Assembly: GCA_046349085.1 (NCBI GenBank)
Contig: JAXMDA010000004.1
Coordinates: 248,001 to 312,000, forward strand
Direction of reading: 5' to 3'
DNA from: JAJXWB01 sp046349085
GTDB lineage: Bacteria > Pseudomonadota > Alphaproteobacteria > Rhizobiales > Beijerinckiaceae
Length of the DNA stretch: 64,000 nucleotides
How positions within the stretch are numbered: position 1 is the first letter of the stretch; the number at the start of each line of letters is the position of its first letter. Shown piece after piece: positions 1 through 7,476 of the stretch. The notes under the pieces are model-generated. The model ran no database searches, was not told the DNA's origin, and saw nothing but the letters and a program-made list of their open reading frames with translations. Made by a program: the position numbers and the translations under genes.

Positions 1-1236
1 CAGCCTGATCCCTTCCGCGCGCAGCATGGTGACGGTGAGCGCGGACAGACCGAGAAACACGCCGCAACCGGCGATCGGCACGAGGCTTTGCGCGAGATGA
101 TAGAGCCGCGCCGTCTCGAACTTTCCGAGGGCGCGCACGGCGAGCGCCAGCGCCGCGAGCACGAGCGCGCCGACAACCACGGACGTTGCGAGCACGTAGA
201 AGATCATCAGCGCGCCGTCGAGCGGCGACATCATGTCGTTCTGCTCGGGATAGTTGGTGAGAATCCACCACGGCAGCAACGGTTCGAGCAGCGCGGTCGC
301 GCCATGCTCGATCATCCAGCCCGCGACCTTCTGGCGCACCGCGATGAACAACGGGCTCGACGCCCACTGGAAGGCGCCGGCCGCAAGCCCCATCAGGCCG
401 AAGACGATGAGCGCCGTTTCCCAGGCGTTCGGCGGCGGCCCCCAGGCCTCGACGATCTCCTGGTTGGGCGAGCGCAATTCGAGCGTCACCGCTTCCTTGT
501 AGCCGGCGCAGCGCCCGCACATGTGGCAGGTCGAGGCGCCTTCCATGATCTTGATCGGCACGAGCGCCGCGCAATTGACCATGGCGCCGTGTTTGCCGGT
601 TTCGGGGCTCCACGCGCTCCACGCCGCGCGATCCGTGCGGTAGCGCAGCGGCGCGAGTTTCGACAGCAGGCGGAACACGCCGTTGACGGGACAGAGGAAG
701 CGGCACCACACGCGCTTGTCGCGCCCGTACATCAGGCCGATGGCGATCGCCGCCACCGTCGAGCCGCCGAGCACGATGACGACGGGCTTCGGATATTGGT
801 AGACGCTGACCATCTGCCCGTAGATCGTCGTGCAGGCGAAGGCGACGAAGGGCCAGCCCGGCCACTTGATCCAGCGCGGCGTGGCGCGGGCGCGCCCGTA
901 GTGGCTGGCGACCTCGGCAAGCGCGCCCTCCGGGCAGAACAGGCCGCACCACGCGCGTCCGACGAGGACCATGCTGATGAGCACGAACGGCCACCAGATG
1001 CCCCAGAACGCGAATTGCGCGAACAGCGTCACATGCGTCCAGATATGGGCCGCGCGATCTGGCAGCGGCGCGAGCGCCGGCACGATGAGCAGCGCGGCGT
1101 AGACGAATACGACGGTCCACTGCGCCCTGCGGATGACGCGCTGGTGGTCGCGCAGCCATTCGCCGATGCGCGCGACGCGCGCCTGCGTTGCGCTCGGCGC
1201 CGCGCGAAATTCGGAAAGCGATTGCGCCTGGTTCAT
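1..1236 (-). CDS. FtrD-like membrane polyferredoxin (4Fe-4S), 3' end cut by window edge
   Basis: Reading from ATG at 1236, 412 codons stay open to base 1 without a stop, so the C-terminus lies outside the window. The protein shows about seven hydrophobic segments and the cysteine patterns of the NapH/NosR/RdxA-type membrane ferredoxins: WCGLFCPEG and WCRFLCPVN (two CxxxCP motifs), then CHMCGRC. It starts 7 bp after the cupredoxin gene and is the third gene of a P19-cupredoxin-polyferredoxin operon. This is the composition of the Brucella-type FtrABCD ferrous iron system, where the membrane ferredoxin is thought to handle electrons for iron oxidation or transfer at the permease. The FTR1 permease gene usually found between the cupredoxin and this gene is not there; it may lie beyond base 1. 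Family assignment is firm. The iron role is inferred from the neighbours. Confidence 0.85.
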   Translation of the reverse strand, partial: MNQAQSLSEFRAAPSATQARVARIGEWLRDHQRVIRRAQWTVVFVYAALLIVPALAPLPDRAAHIWTHVTLFAQFAFWGIWWPFVLISMVLVGRAWCGLFCPEGALAEVASHYGRARATPRWIKWPGWPFVAFACTTIYGQMVSVYQYPKPVVIVLGGSTVAAIAIGLMYGRDKRVWCRFLCPVNGVFRLLSKLAPLRYRTDRAAWSAWSPETGKHGAMVNCAALVPIKIMEGASTCHMCGRCAGYKEAVTLELRSPNQEIVEAWGPPPNAWETALIVFGLMGLAAGAFQWASSPLFIAVRQKVAGWMIEHGATALLEPLLPWWILTNYPEQNDMMSPLDGALMIFYVLATSVVVGALVLAALALAVRALGKFETARLYHLAQSLVPIAGCGVFLGLSALTVTMLRAEGIRL

Positions 1237-1243
1237 CGCACGA

Positions 1244-1582
1244 TCACTGCTTTTCGCGCGCCACCACGACGGCCGGCGGCGCGTCGGGATGGAAGTCGTC
1301 GAAGAACGGATATTCGCCGGGGTCGAGCGTGCGGATCACGAGCACGGATTGCGAATGCGGCGCGAGCACTTTCTCCAGACGCAGCGGCTTGCTCTCGAAT
1401 TCGGCGGGGCTGTCGCCCTTGTTGATGAGTTCGAGCCGGATGCGCGTCTTGGCGGGCACCTCGATGCGCAGCGGCTCGATCTTGCCGTTCTCGAACACTA
1501 CCTGAAACGTCGGGTCGTCCGCGCGCGCGACCTGCGGCGCGGCGAGCGCGAGAAGGACGAGAGCGAGTCGTGCGTGTTTCAT
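1244..1582 (-). CDS. Periplasmic cupredoxin-domain protein (FtrB-like)
   Basis: This is a 112-aa protein with a signal peptide (about residues 1-21, ending VARADD) and one small cupredoxin-like beta domain (PF13473 type). It fits FtrB of the ferrous iron uptake system, a periplasmic partner of P19. I chose ATG 1582 because the signal peptide begins exactly there; the reading frame is open further upstream but reads Arg/Ser-rich nonsense. It lies 4 bp after the P19 stop and 7 bp before the polyferredoxin, so the three genes are surely co-transcribed. The usual His/Cys/Met copper ligands are hard to recognise; Glu, His and Asp residues (FESK, HSQS, FHPD) may take part in metal contacts. Confidence 0.85.
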   Translation of the reverse strand: MKHARLALVLLALAAPQVARADDPTFQVVFENGKIEPLRIEVPAKTRIRLELINKGDSPAEFESKPLRLEKVLAPHSQSVLVIRTLDPGEYPFFDDFHPDAPPAVVVAREKQ

Positions 1583-1586
1583 TGTC

Positions 1587-2117
1587 TCAGTAGGCGCCCT
1601 TCTTGCCCGTGCCGGCATAGGGGAATTCGAATTCCACCGTGATCGGCTTGAACCATTCGCCGACGCCCGTCTCCTTGTCGACATGGCGGCCGAAATGCGC
1701 ATGCGTGTTGGCCGACGGCGGCGCGATGACAAGCTTCAGCTTGTACTTGCCCGGTCCGGACAGTTTGACGTTGTCGCCGTAGTGCGGCCCGTCGTTGGCC
1801 ACCATGGGCATGAACGCGCCCTTCTGCGTCGGCCCGCCCTCGCGCGTCAACTCGTAATTGACGACCAGATAGGGAATCCAGTCGCCTTCCGCAAAACCGT
1901 TCGGATTGCCCTTGGCCGCCTTGATGTCGGCCTCCATGTGCACGTCCGAATCTCTCGCCGGCCGCATCATGCCCTCCGGCTCCATCTCGATCGGCTGCAG
2001 ATAGACGGCGGCGATGTTCATGCCGGCTTCCGTCTGGGGCTTGCCGATCGGAATTTCCTTGGCGCTCGCGGCCGTAACGGCAAGAGCGGCCGCAACGGCC
2101 AGTCCAAGTCTGCGCAT
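1587..2117 (-). CDS. P19-type periplasmic iron-binding protein (FtrA-like)
   Basis: This 176-aa protein has a signal peptide (about 1-19, VTAASAKE) followed by the P19/Tp34 fold (PF10634). Conserved metal-site elements are visible: the MEPEGMM stretch, the DVHMEADI strand and the ANTHAHFGRHVD histidine cluster. P19 proteins bind copper and iron in the periplasm and work with an FTR1 permease in ferrous iron or iron-siderophore acquisition. It is the first gene of the operon. About 90 bp separate it from the upstream porin stop, so the promoter must lie at roughly 2118-2207. I saw no obvious Fur or Irr box there, although iron control would be expected. Confidence 0.9.
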   Translation of the reverse strand: MRRLGLAVAAALAVTAASAKEIPIGKPQTEAGMNIAAVYLQPIEMEPEGMMRPARDSDVHMEADIKAAKGNPNGFAEGDWIPYLVVNYELTREGGPTQKGAFMPMVANDGPHYGDNVKLSGPGKYKLKLVIAPPSANTHAHFGRHVDKETGVGEWFKPITVEFEFPYAGTGKKGAY

Positions 2118-2207
2118 ATGAATCTCCAGCTTGCATTCGCCGCGATTTTACTCGCCGCGACGCGTCGATGGGAGGGCGGCGGCGCAGATTATAGAGGCTC
2201 TAAACCA

Positions 2208-3620
2208 TCAGTACTTGATCGAGGAGCGCAGGCCGATCACCAGCGCATTGCGCACCGCGCGTTGTCCCAGCGGATCGTAGGGATCGACCACGTGGCCGCC
2301 GGGATGGATCACGTACTGGATATTGGGCTGCAGGCTCCAGCCGGGCACGACCTGAAACTGATAGGTCGCCTGCAGCAGCGTCTCGTGGTCGTGAATCGGG
2401 CCGAAGGTCGCCGAATAGACGTTCGTGTCGAAATCCGCGCCCTGCACGCGCGGGCTGATGCGCGCATGGGCGCCCATGAAGCCGAACTGATCGTTCGGAC
2501 GGCCTGGCACGACGCCGACGAAGTTCACGCCGCCGTCAAAATAGAAACTGATGAAATTGCGATCGGACGGCACGCGCGAAATGCGGCCATAGACGAATAT
2601 GCCGTTGGCCGCATCTTCCTTCGCTTCGCTCGGCCGCCAGATCTGCTGGTCGAAGGTCGCATAAATCCCCCGATCGCCGCGATGCTGCAACGGCAGGCCG
2701 ACGCTGATCGGCGCGGCCAGGGGGATGCCGAAGAGGTCGTAGCGCTTGTCGGCGAAGCGGCCGAAATGCGCCCAGCCGCCCAACCGCGCATGTCCTTGCA
2801 GTCCGCCCATATACGGCAGGGAATAGCCATATTCGCCTTCCGTGACAGCGAACGGCGCGTCGCGCAAACGGAAGTTTATCCCGTTGCGATTGCACTTCTG
2901 CGGATCGCCAATGCAGTTCGGGCCGACGGGATCGCCGTCGAGGACCGCCGCGCGCAGGATGATGTTGTCTGTCGCCTGGTATTTGACCCGCACGCCGAGC
3001 GACGCGAATGGATAGGCGGGACCTCCGTTCGGCAGATTTGCCGCCACGATCGCAGGCCAGCCGAACGCCCCGCCCACAGGCAGCGACTGGAAGGGCGTCT
3101 GGATAGCTTCGGCGTCCGCCGCGAGCTGGCCGATGCGCACCGACCACTGGTCGCCGAGTTTCTGCTCGATCCAGATATCGTTCAGACGTGTCGTCGCCAG
3201 CGCCTCGAGGTCCGACACCGGCTGGATCGTCTGCAGGAAATGGCGCGACAGGCCCATGCCGTGGATCTGATAGGCGCCGACATGGAACGTCGCGCCCGTC
3301 CAGCCGACGGCTTTCTCGAGATCGACGTCCACGACGCCTTCAAGGCGGCCCATGTAGGTCGTGCCGCGCCGGACGCCGCCTGTCGTCGCGCCGAGCAGAT
3401 CCTGCGTGTAGTTAAAGCCGAACGTGACGCCGTGGTCGTAGAGCCAGGGCCTCAGGCCGCCAAACGTCTTCAAGGGCTCCGGCAACGAGGTGGCGACCGA
3501 GGGCTGCGGCGTCCCTGGCGGCGCTTCGTCGTCGGCGCGCGCCGCGCCAACGCCGCATACGACTCCCGCCGCCACGAGGGCGGCGCAGGCGTAACGAAGA
3601 GCGAAGGCGCGGTCGGGCAT
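2208..3620 (-). CDS. OprB-like carbohydrate-selective porin
   Basis: This 470-aa outer-membrane protein has a signal peptide (MPDRAFALRYACAALV... ending GAARADD) and the OprB family pattern (PF04966): an N-terminal LRPWLYDHGVTFGFNYTQD segment, alternating aromatic beta strands, and a C-terminal strand ending in aromatic Tyr (RSSIKY). The reading frame stays open upstream, but the signal peptide sets the start at ATG 3620. It lies 134 bp downstream of the MarR gene on the same strand, with a perfect 7-bp inverted repeat in the gap. OprB porins pass sugars or small aromatic solutes. The substrate cannot be read here; its place next to the 2-aminobenzoate genes makes aromatic uptake possible but unproven. 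Confidence 0.85.
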   Translation of the reverse strand: MPDRAFALRYACAALVAAGVVCGVGAARADDEAPPGTPQPSVATSLPEPLKTFGGLRPWLYDHGVTFGFNYTQDLLGATTGGVRRGTTYMGRLEGVVDVDLEKAVGWTGATFHVGAYQIHGMGLSRHFLQTIQPVSDLEALATTRLNDIWIEQKLGDQWSVRIGQLAADAEAIQTPFQSLPVGGAFGWPAIVAANLPNGGPAYPFASLGVRVKYQATDNIILRAAVLDGDPVGPNCIGDPQKCNRNGINFRLRDAPFAVTEGEYGYSLPYMGGLQGHARLGGWAHFGRFADKRYDLFGIPLAAPISVGLPLQHRGDRGIYATFDQQIWRPSEAKEDAANGIFVYGRISRVPSDRNFISFYFDGGVNFVGVVPGRPNDQFGFMGAHARISPRVQGADFDTNVYSATFGPIHDHETLLQATYQFQVVPGWSLQPNIQYVIHPGGHVVDPYDPLGQRAVRNALVIGLRSSIKY

Positions 3621-3662
3621 ATGAGTCTTTCGCGAAGCGTCCCGCCAGCGTGGCAGGACGCC

Positions 3663-3680
3663 GGTAACCATTCGGTTACC
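3663..3680. promoter_or_regulatory. Perfect inverted repeat GGTAACC-ATTC-GGTTACC, candidate operator
   Basis: Two 7-bp arms with a 4-bp spacer sit 43 bp upstream of the porin start and downstream of the MarR stop. The layout fits a MarR-type operator controlling the porin. There is no T-tract, so a terminator is less likely. The GTAAC/GTTAC half-sites resemble those of the operator at 17750-17769, but the spacing differs. Confidence 0.45.
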
Positions 3681-3754
3681 ATGACGGCGCAAGTCAACGC
3701 CGCGGCGCGAATTTCGAACGGCTCGAATTTCGGGCGACAGCCGGCGCCCTGGCC

Positions 3755-4267
3755 TTACTTGCGTTCCGCCGCCCGCCCGGCCGAGGCCTTGAGCAGCGCG
3801 AGATTGTCCATCAGCGCCCGAATGACCTCCGGCTCGACCTCGTCGAACAGCGACAGGACCAGCCGCTCGTTCTCCTTCGCATAGGCCGCGAATTTCGTCT
3901 TTCCGGCGCGCGAGAGGCGCACGATGAAGGCGCGGCGGTCCTGCGGGTCGGTCTCGCGCTTGACCAGCCCCTCCTGCACGAGACGCTCGACCAGCCCGGT
4001 CAGATTGCCGTTCGTCACCATCATCCGCTTCGATAATTCGCCGAGGCGCAGGCCGCCGGGCTCGCGGTCGAGCTGCGCCATCAGGTCGAAGCTCGGCAGC
4101 GTGATGTCGAACTTGGCGCGCAGGCGCCGGCGGATCTGGCCGCTGATGATGTTGGTGGTCGACAGGAGCCGCAGCCAAAGGCGCAGCTCCGCCTTGCCGC
4201 CGCGCGCCACGGCCTCGAGATCGGCCGGCGCGCCGGCGTCCGTCGCAGATTCGCTCATTGCGCTCAT
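3755..4267 (-). CDS. MarR-family transcriptional regulator of the 2-aminobenzoate region
   Basis: This 170-aa protein is predicted to be a MarR winged-helix dimer. The recognition region LRLGELSKRMMVTNGNLTGLVERLV and the wing RETDPQDRRAFIVRLS are typical of the family. It is transcribed away from the fused monooxygenase/reductase gene, with 78 bp between the two starts, so it probably represses that operon and senses an aromatic acid or its CoA ester, as MarR proteins of such pathways commonly do. The shared gap is markedly AT-rich and holds an imperfect palindrome. ATG 4267 gives MSAMSESATD; ATG 4258 is a possible alternative. Confidence 0.88.
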   Translation of the reverse strand: MSAMSESATDAGAPADLEAVARGGKAELRLWLRLLSTTNIISGQIRRRLRAKFDITLPSFDLMAQLDREPGGLRLGELSKRMMVTNGNLTGLVERLVQEGLVKRETDPQDRRAFIVRLSRAGKTKFAAYAKENERLVLSLFDEVEPEVIRALMDNLALLKASAGRAAERK

Positions 4268-4286
4268 GGATCACGTCCCGGCCCGC

Positions 4287-4327
4287 TTGACAATCTATTT
4301 TAAGCATAGATATTTTAGATTTGAAAT
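4287..4327 (+). promoter_or_regulatory. Promoter and imperfect palindrome upstream of the 2-aminobenzoate operon
   Basis: TTGACA at 4287-4292 and TATTTT at 4311-4316 are spaced by 18 bp and point at the monooxygenase gene. Over the -10 and just after it, 4312-4327 (ATTTTAGATTTGAAAT) is an imperfect 16-bp palindrome, where a MarR dimer would block transcription. The stretch is strikingly AT-rich in a GC-rich genome. Confidence 0.5.
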
Positions 4328-4345
4328 AATAAACCGAGGGCGGCC

Positions 4346-6649
4346 ATGCGGATCGTTTGCATCGGGGGAGGACCGGCGGGCCTGTATTTCGGCCTGCTGA
4401 TGAAGAAGCTGCGGCCCGAGCATTCCATCACGGTGGTCGAGCGCAACCGGCCTTACGACACGTTCGGCTGGGGCGTGGTCTTTTCCGACCTGACGCTCGA
4501 TTCCATGCGCGTCTGGGACGCCGAGACCGCCGCCGAGATCGAGGTCGCCTTCAACCACTGGGACGACATCGAGCTTCTTTTCAAGGGCGCGCGCCAGCGC
4601 ACCACCGGCCACGGCTTCGTCGGCATCGGCCGCAAGAAGCTGCTCAATATCCTGCAGGCGCGCTGCGAGGCGCTCGGCGTCGAGCTCGTCTTCGAGCGCG
4701 ACGTGGACTCCGATCTCGAATTCCCCGACGCCGATCTCATCATCGCGTCGGACGGCATCAATTCGCGCATCCGCGACCGCTATGCCGACGTGTTCAAGCC
4801 CGACCTGCAGGTGCGGCCCAACCGCTACATCTGGTTCGGCACGACCAAGCTCTACGACGCCTTCACCTTCGATTTCCGCCGCACCGAGCACGGCTGGTTC
4901 CAGGCGCATATCTATCGCTTCGACGACACGACCTCGACCTTCATTGTCGAGACGACGGAAGAAACATTTCTCGCGCACGGGCTCGACAAGGCCGACCAGG
5001 CGGAGTCCATCGCCTTCTGCGAAAAGCTGTTCGCCGAGACGCTGGAGGGCGCGCCGCTGATGACCAATGCGCGCCACCTGCGCGGCTCCGCCTGGCTCAA
5101 CTTCAACCGCCTGATCTGCGAGCGCTGGAGCCATTTCAACGGCAGGAGCCATGTCGTGCTGATGGGCGACGCCGCCCACACCGCGCATTTCGCCATCGGC
5201 TCGGGCACCAAGCTCGCCATCGACGACGGCATCGAGCTCGCCCGCCAGTTCGAGCGCCTCGGCCACGACCGCGAGCACATTCCCGCGGTCCTCGAAGCCT
5301 ACGAGGAAATCCGCCGCGTCGATGTCGCGCGCATCCAGAACGCCGCGCGCAACGCCATGGAATGGTTCGAGGTCGTCGGCCGCCGCTACGCGGATACGCT
5401 CGACCCCGAGCAGTTCATGTATTCCATGCTCACGCGCTCGCAGCGCATCAGCCACGAGAACCTGCGCCTGCGCGACCGCGCCTGGCTCGAAGGCTTCGAG
5501 CACGATTTCGCGCGCAAGACGGCCGCCGCCAACGACAGCCTGCCGCCGGCGCTGACGCCGTTCAAGGCCCGCGGCGTCACGCTGGCCAATCGCATCGTCG
5601 TCTCGCCCATGGCCATGTATTCGGCGATCGACGGCCTTCCCAACGATTTCCATCTCGTGCATCTCGGCGCCCGCGCGCTTGGCGGCGCGGCGCTCGTCTT
5701 CGGCGAGATGACCTGCGTCTCGCCCGACGCGCGCATCACGCCCGGCTGCCTCGGCCTGTGGAACGACGAGCAGGCGGCGCAATGGAAGCGCATCGTCGAT
5801 TTCGTGCACGCGCAAACGCCCGCGAAATTCGGCATCCAGTTAGGCCACGCCGGCCGCAAGGGCGCGACGCGCGTCGCCTGGGAGGGCATGGACGAGCCGC
5901 TGGTCTCGGGCGCATGGCCGCTGATCTCCGCCTCCGCCCTGCCCTACATGGCGTACAGCCAGACGCCGCGGGCGATGGAACGCGCCGACATGGATCGCGT
6001 GATCGCCGATTTCGTCGCCGCGACGAAACGCGCCGCCGCTACCGGCGCCGACTGGCTCGAGCTGCATTGCGCGCACGGCTATCTGCTGTCCAGTTTCCTT
6101 TCGCCTCTGACCAACCGGCGCGCCGACGAATATGGCGGCGACCACAAGGGCCGCGCGCGATTCCCGCTGGAGGTCTTCAGGGCGGTGCGCGAAAACTGGC
6201 CGGCGGACAGGCCGATGTCCGTGCGCCTGTCCTGCTCTGACTGGAACGCCTCCGGCAATGCGCCCGAGGACGCGGCGATCTTCGCGGCAATGTTCAAGGA
6301 GGCCGGCGCCGATCTCATCGACTGCTCGGCGGGACAGGTGACGAAGGACGAGCAGCCCGTCTACGGACGCATGTTCCAGACGCCCTTCTCCGACAAGATC
6401 CGCAACGAGGTCGGCATCGCCACCATCGCCGTCGGCGCCATTTCCGAACTCGATCAGGCCAATTCCATCATCGGCGCCGGACGCGCCGATCTCTGCGCGG
6501 TCGCGCGCCCGCATCTTGCCGATCCCGCCTGGCTGCTGCACGAGGCGGCGAAGCTCGGCGTCGCCGATCTCGTCTGGCCGAAGCAATATCTGTCGGGCAA
6601 GATGCAGTTCGAGGCCGGCCTGCAGCGCGCGGCGGCGGCGGCGAAGTGA
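4346..6649 (+). CDS. abmA: Bifunctional 2-aminobenzoyl-CoA (or salicyloyl-CoA) monooxygenase/reductase
   Basis: This 767-aa fusion has two flavin domains. The N-terminal part is a class-A FAD monooxygenase: IGGGPAG at residues 6-12, and the FAD-site GDAAHTAHF at 274-282. From about residue 400 it continues as an Old Yellow Enzyme-type NADH:flavin oxidoreductase (NRIVVSPMAMYS; later LHCAHGYLLSSFLSPL). This architecture is that of the Azoarcus evansii 2-aminobenzoyl-CoA monooxygenase/reductase, which hydroxylates C5 and then reduces the ring to 2-amino-5-oxocyclohex-1-enecarboxyl-CoA. Databases often label the same family salicylyl-CoA 5-hydroxylase. The CoA ligase two genes downstream supports the 2-aminobenzoate reading. 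It is the first gene of a tight operon; the next gene starts 10 bp after its stop. Confidence 0.87.
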   Translation: MRIVCIGGGPAGLYFGLLMKKLRPEHSITVVERNRPYDTFGWGVVFSDLTLDSMRVWDAETAAEIEVAFNHWDDIELLFKGARQRTTGHGFVGIGRKKLLNILQARCEALGVELVFERDVDSDLEFPDADLIIASDGINSRIRDRYADVFKPDLQVRPNRYIWFGTTKLYDAFTFDFRRTEHGWFQAHIYRFDDTTSTFIVETTEETFLAHGLDKADQAESIAFCEKLFAETLEGAPLMTNARHLRGSAWLNFNRLICERWSHFNGRSHVVLMGDAAHTAHFAIGSGTKLAIDDGIELARQFERLGHDREHIPAVLEAYEEIRRVDVARIQNAARNAMEWFEVVGRRYADTLDPEQFMYSMLTRSQRISHENLRLRDRAWLEGFEHDFARKTAAANDSLPPALTPFKARGVTLANRIVVSPMAMYSAIDGLPNDFHLVHLGARALGGAALVFGEMTCVSPDARITPGCLGLWNDEQAAQWKRIVDFVHAQTPAKFGIQLGHAGRKGATRVAWEGMDEPLVSGAWPLISASALPYMAYSQTPRAMERADMDRVIADFVAATKRAAATGADWLELHCAHGYLLSSFLSPLTNRRADEYGGDHKGRARFPLEVFRAVRENWPADRPMSVRLSCSDWNASGNAPEDAAIFAAMFKEAGADLIDCSAGQVTKDEQPVYGRMFQTPFSDKIRNEVGIATIAVGAISELDQANSIIGAGRADLCAVARPHLADPAWLLHEAAKLGVADLVWPKQYLSGKMQFEAGLQRAAAAAK

Positions 6650-6659
6650 CGGGGATGCA

Positions 6660-7448
6660 ATGACCGCATCGGACTATGTGGGCCGTCATGTGCTGGTGAC
6701 CGGCGCGGGCTCGGGCATCGGCGCGGCGATTGCGCGCGCCTTCGCGGACAAGGGCGCGCGCGTCTCGCTCGCCGGCCGCCGCCGCGCGCCGCTCGACGCG
6801 GTGGCTGCGACCTTGCCCGCGAATTCATCGCTCGTCCTCGCCGATTTCGACGTGACAGATGCGCAGGCGATCGCCAGGGGCCTGAGCGTGGCGCGCGAAA
6901 AATTCGGGCCCGTCGATATTCTCGTCAACAATGCCGGCGATGCGCCGAGCGCGCCCTTCGACAAGATCGATCACGCCATGTGGGCGCATACGATCGGCGT
7001 CGATCTCACCGGCGTCTTTCTCGTGACGCAGGCGGCGATGCCCGACCTGCGCAAGCGCGGCGCCGGCGCGCGCATCGTCAACATCGCCTCGACCGCGGGC
7101 CTCAAGGGCTACGCCTATGTCGCCGCCTATTGCGCGGCCAAGCATGGCGTCATCGGCCTGACGCGCGCGCTTGCGCTCGAACTTGCGCGCACCGGAATCA
7201 CCGTCAACGCGATCTGTCCGGGCTTCACCGACACGCCGCTGGTGCAGCGCTCGGTCGAGGCCATCGTCGCCAAGACCGGCCGCACGGCCGACGACGCGCG
7301 CCGCGAACTGGCGAAGAACAATCCGCAGGGACGCCTCATCGATCCGCAGGAGGTGGCGGACGCGACCCTGTGGCTCGCCTCGGCCGCCGCGCATTCGATC
7401 ACCGGTCAGGCGCTGCCGATTGCCGGCGGCGAGGTCATGGCCGGCTGA
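6660..7448 (+). CDS. SDR-family NAD(P)-dependent oxidoreductase, likely alicyclic hydroxyacyl-CoA dehydrogenase
   Basis: This 262-aa classical short-chain dehydrogenase has the cofactor motif TGAGSGIG at 14-21, NNAG at 90-93, and the catalytic Ser144, Tyr157 and Lys161 (YCAAK). ATG 6660 follows the monooxygenase stop by 10 bp and gives the normal SDR N-terminus. The next gene starts 28 bp after its stop. Lying between the ring-dearomatising enzyme and the CoA ligase, it probably oxidises a hydroxy-cyclohexane or ring-opened hydroxyacyl-CoA intermediate in the beta-oxidation-like lower part of the 2-aminobenzoate pathway. The substrate is an inference; the fold and cofactor use are clear. Confidence 0.85.
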   Translation: MTASDYVGRHVLVTGAGSGIGAAIARAFADKGARVSLAGRRRAPLDAVAATLPANSSLVLADFDVTDAQAIARGLSVAREKFGPVDILVNNAGDAPSAPFDKIDHAMWAHTIGVDLTGVFLVTQAAMPDLRKRGAGARIVNIASTAGLKGYAYVAAYCAAKHGVIGLTRALALELARTGITVNAICPGFTDTPLVQRSVEAIVAKTGRTADDARRELAKNNPQGRLIDPQEVADATLWLASAAAHSITGQALPIAGGEVMAG

Positions 7449-7476
7449 CGCGACAAGAAGAAGAACGGGAGGGCTC

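Noticed and set aside
88..1425. 445-codon plus-strand frame over the polyferredoxin
   Set aside because: The opposite strand has three ordered cysteine motifs, membrane helices and a normal start; the plus frame is Arg/Asp/His-rich noise.
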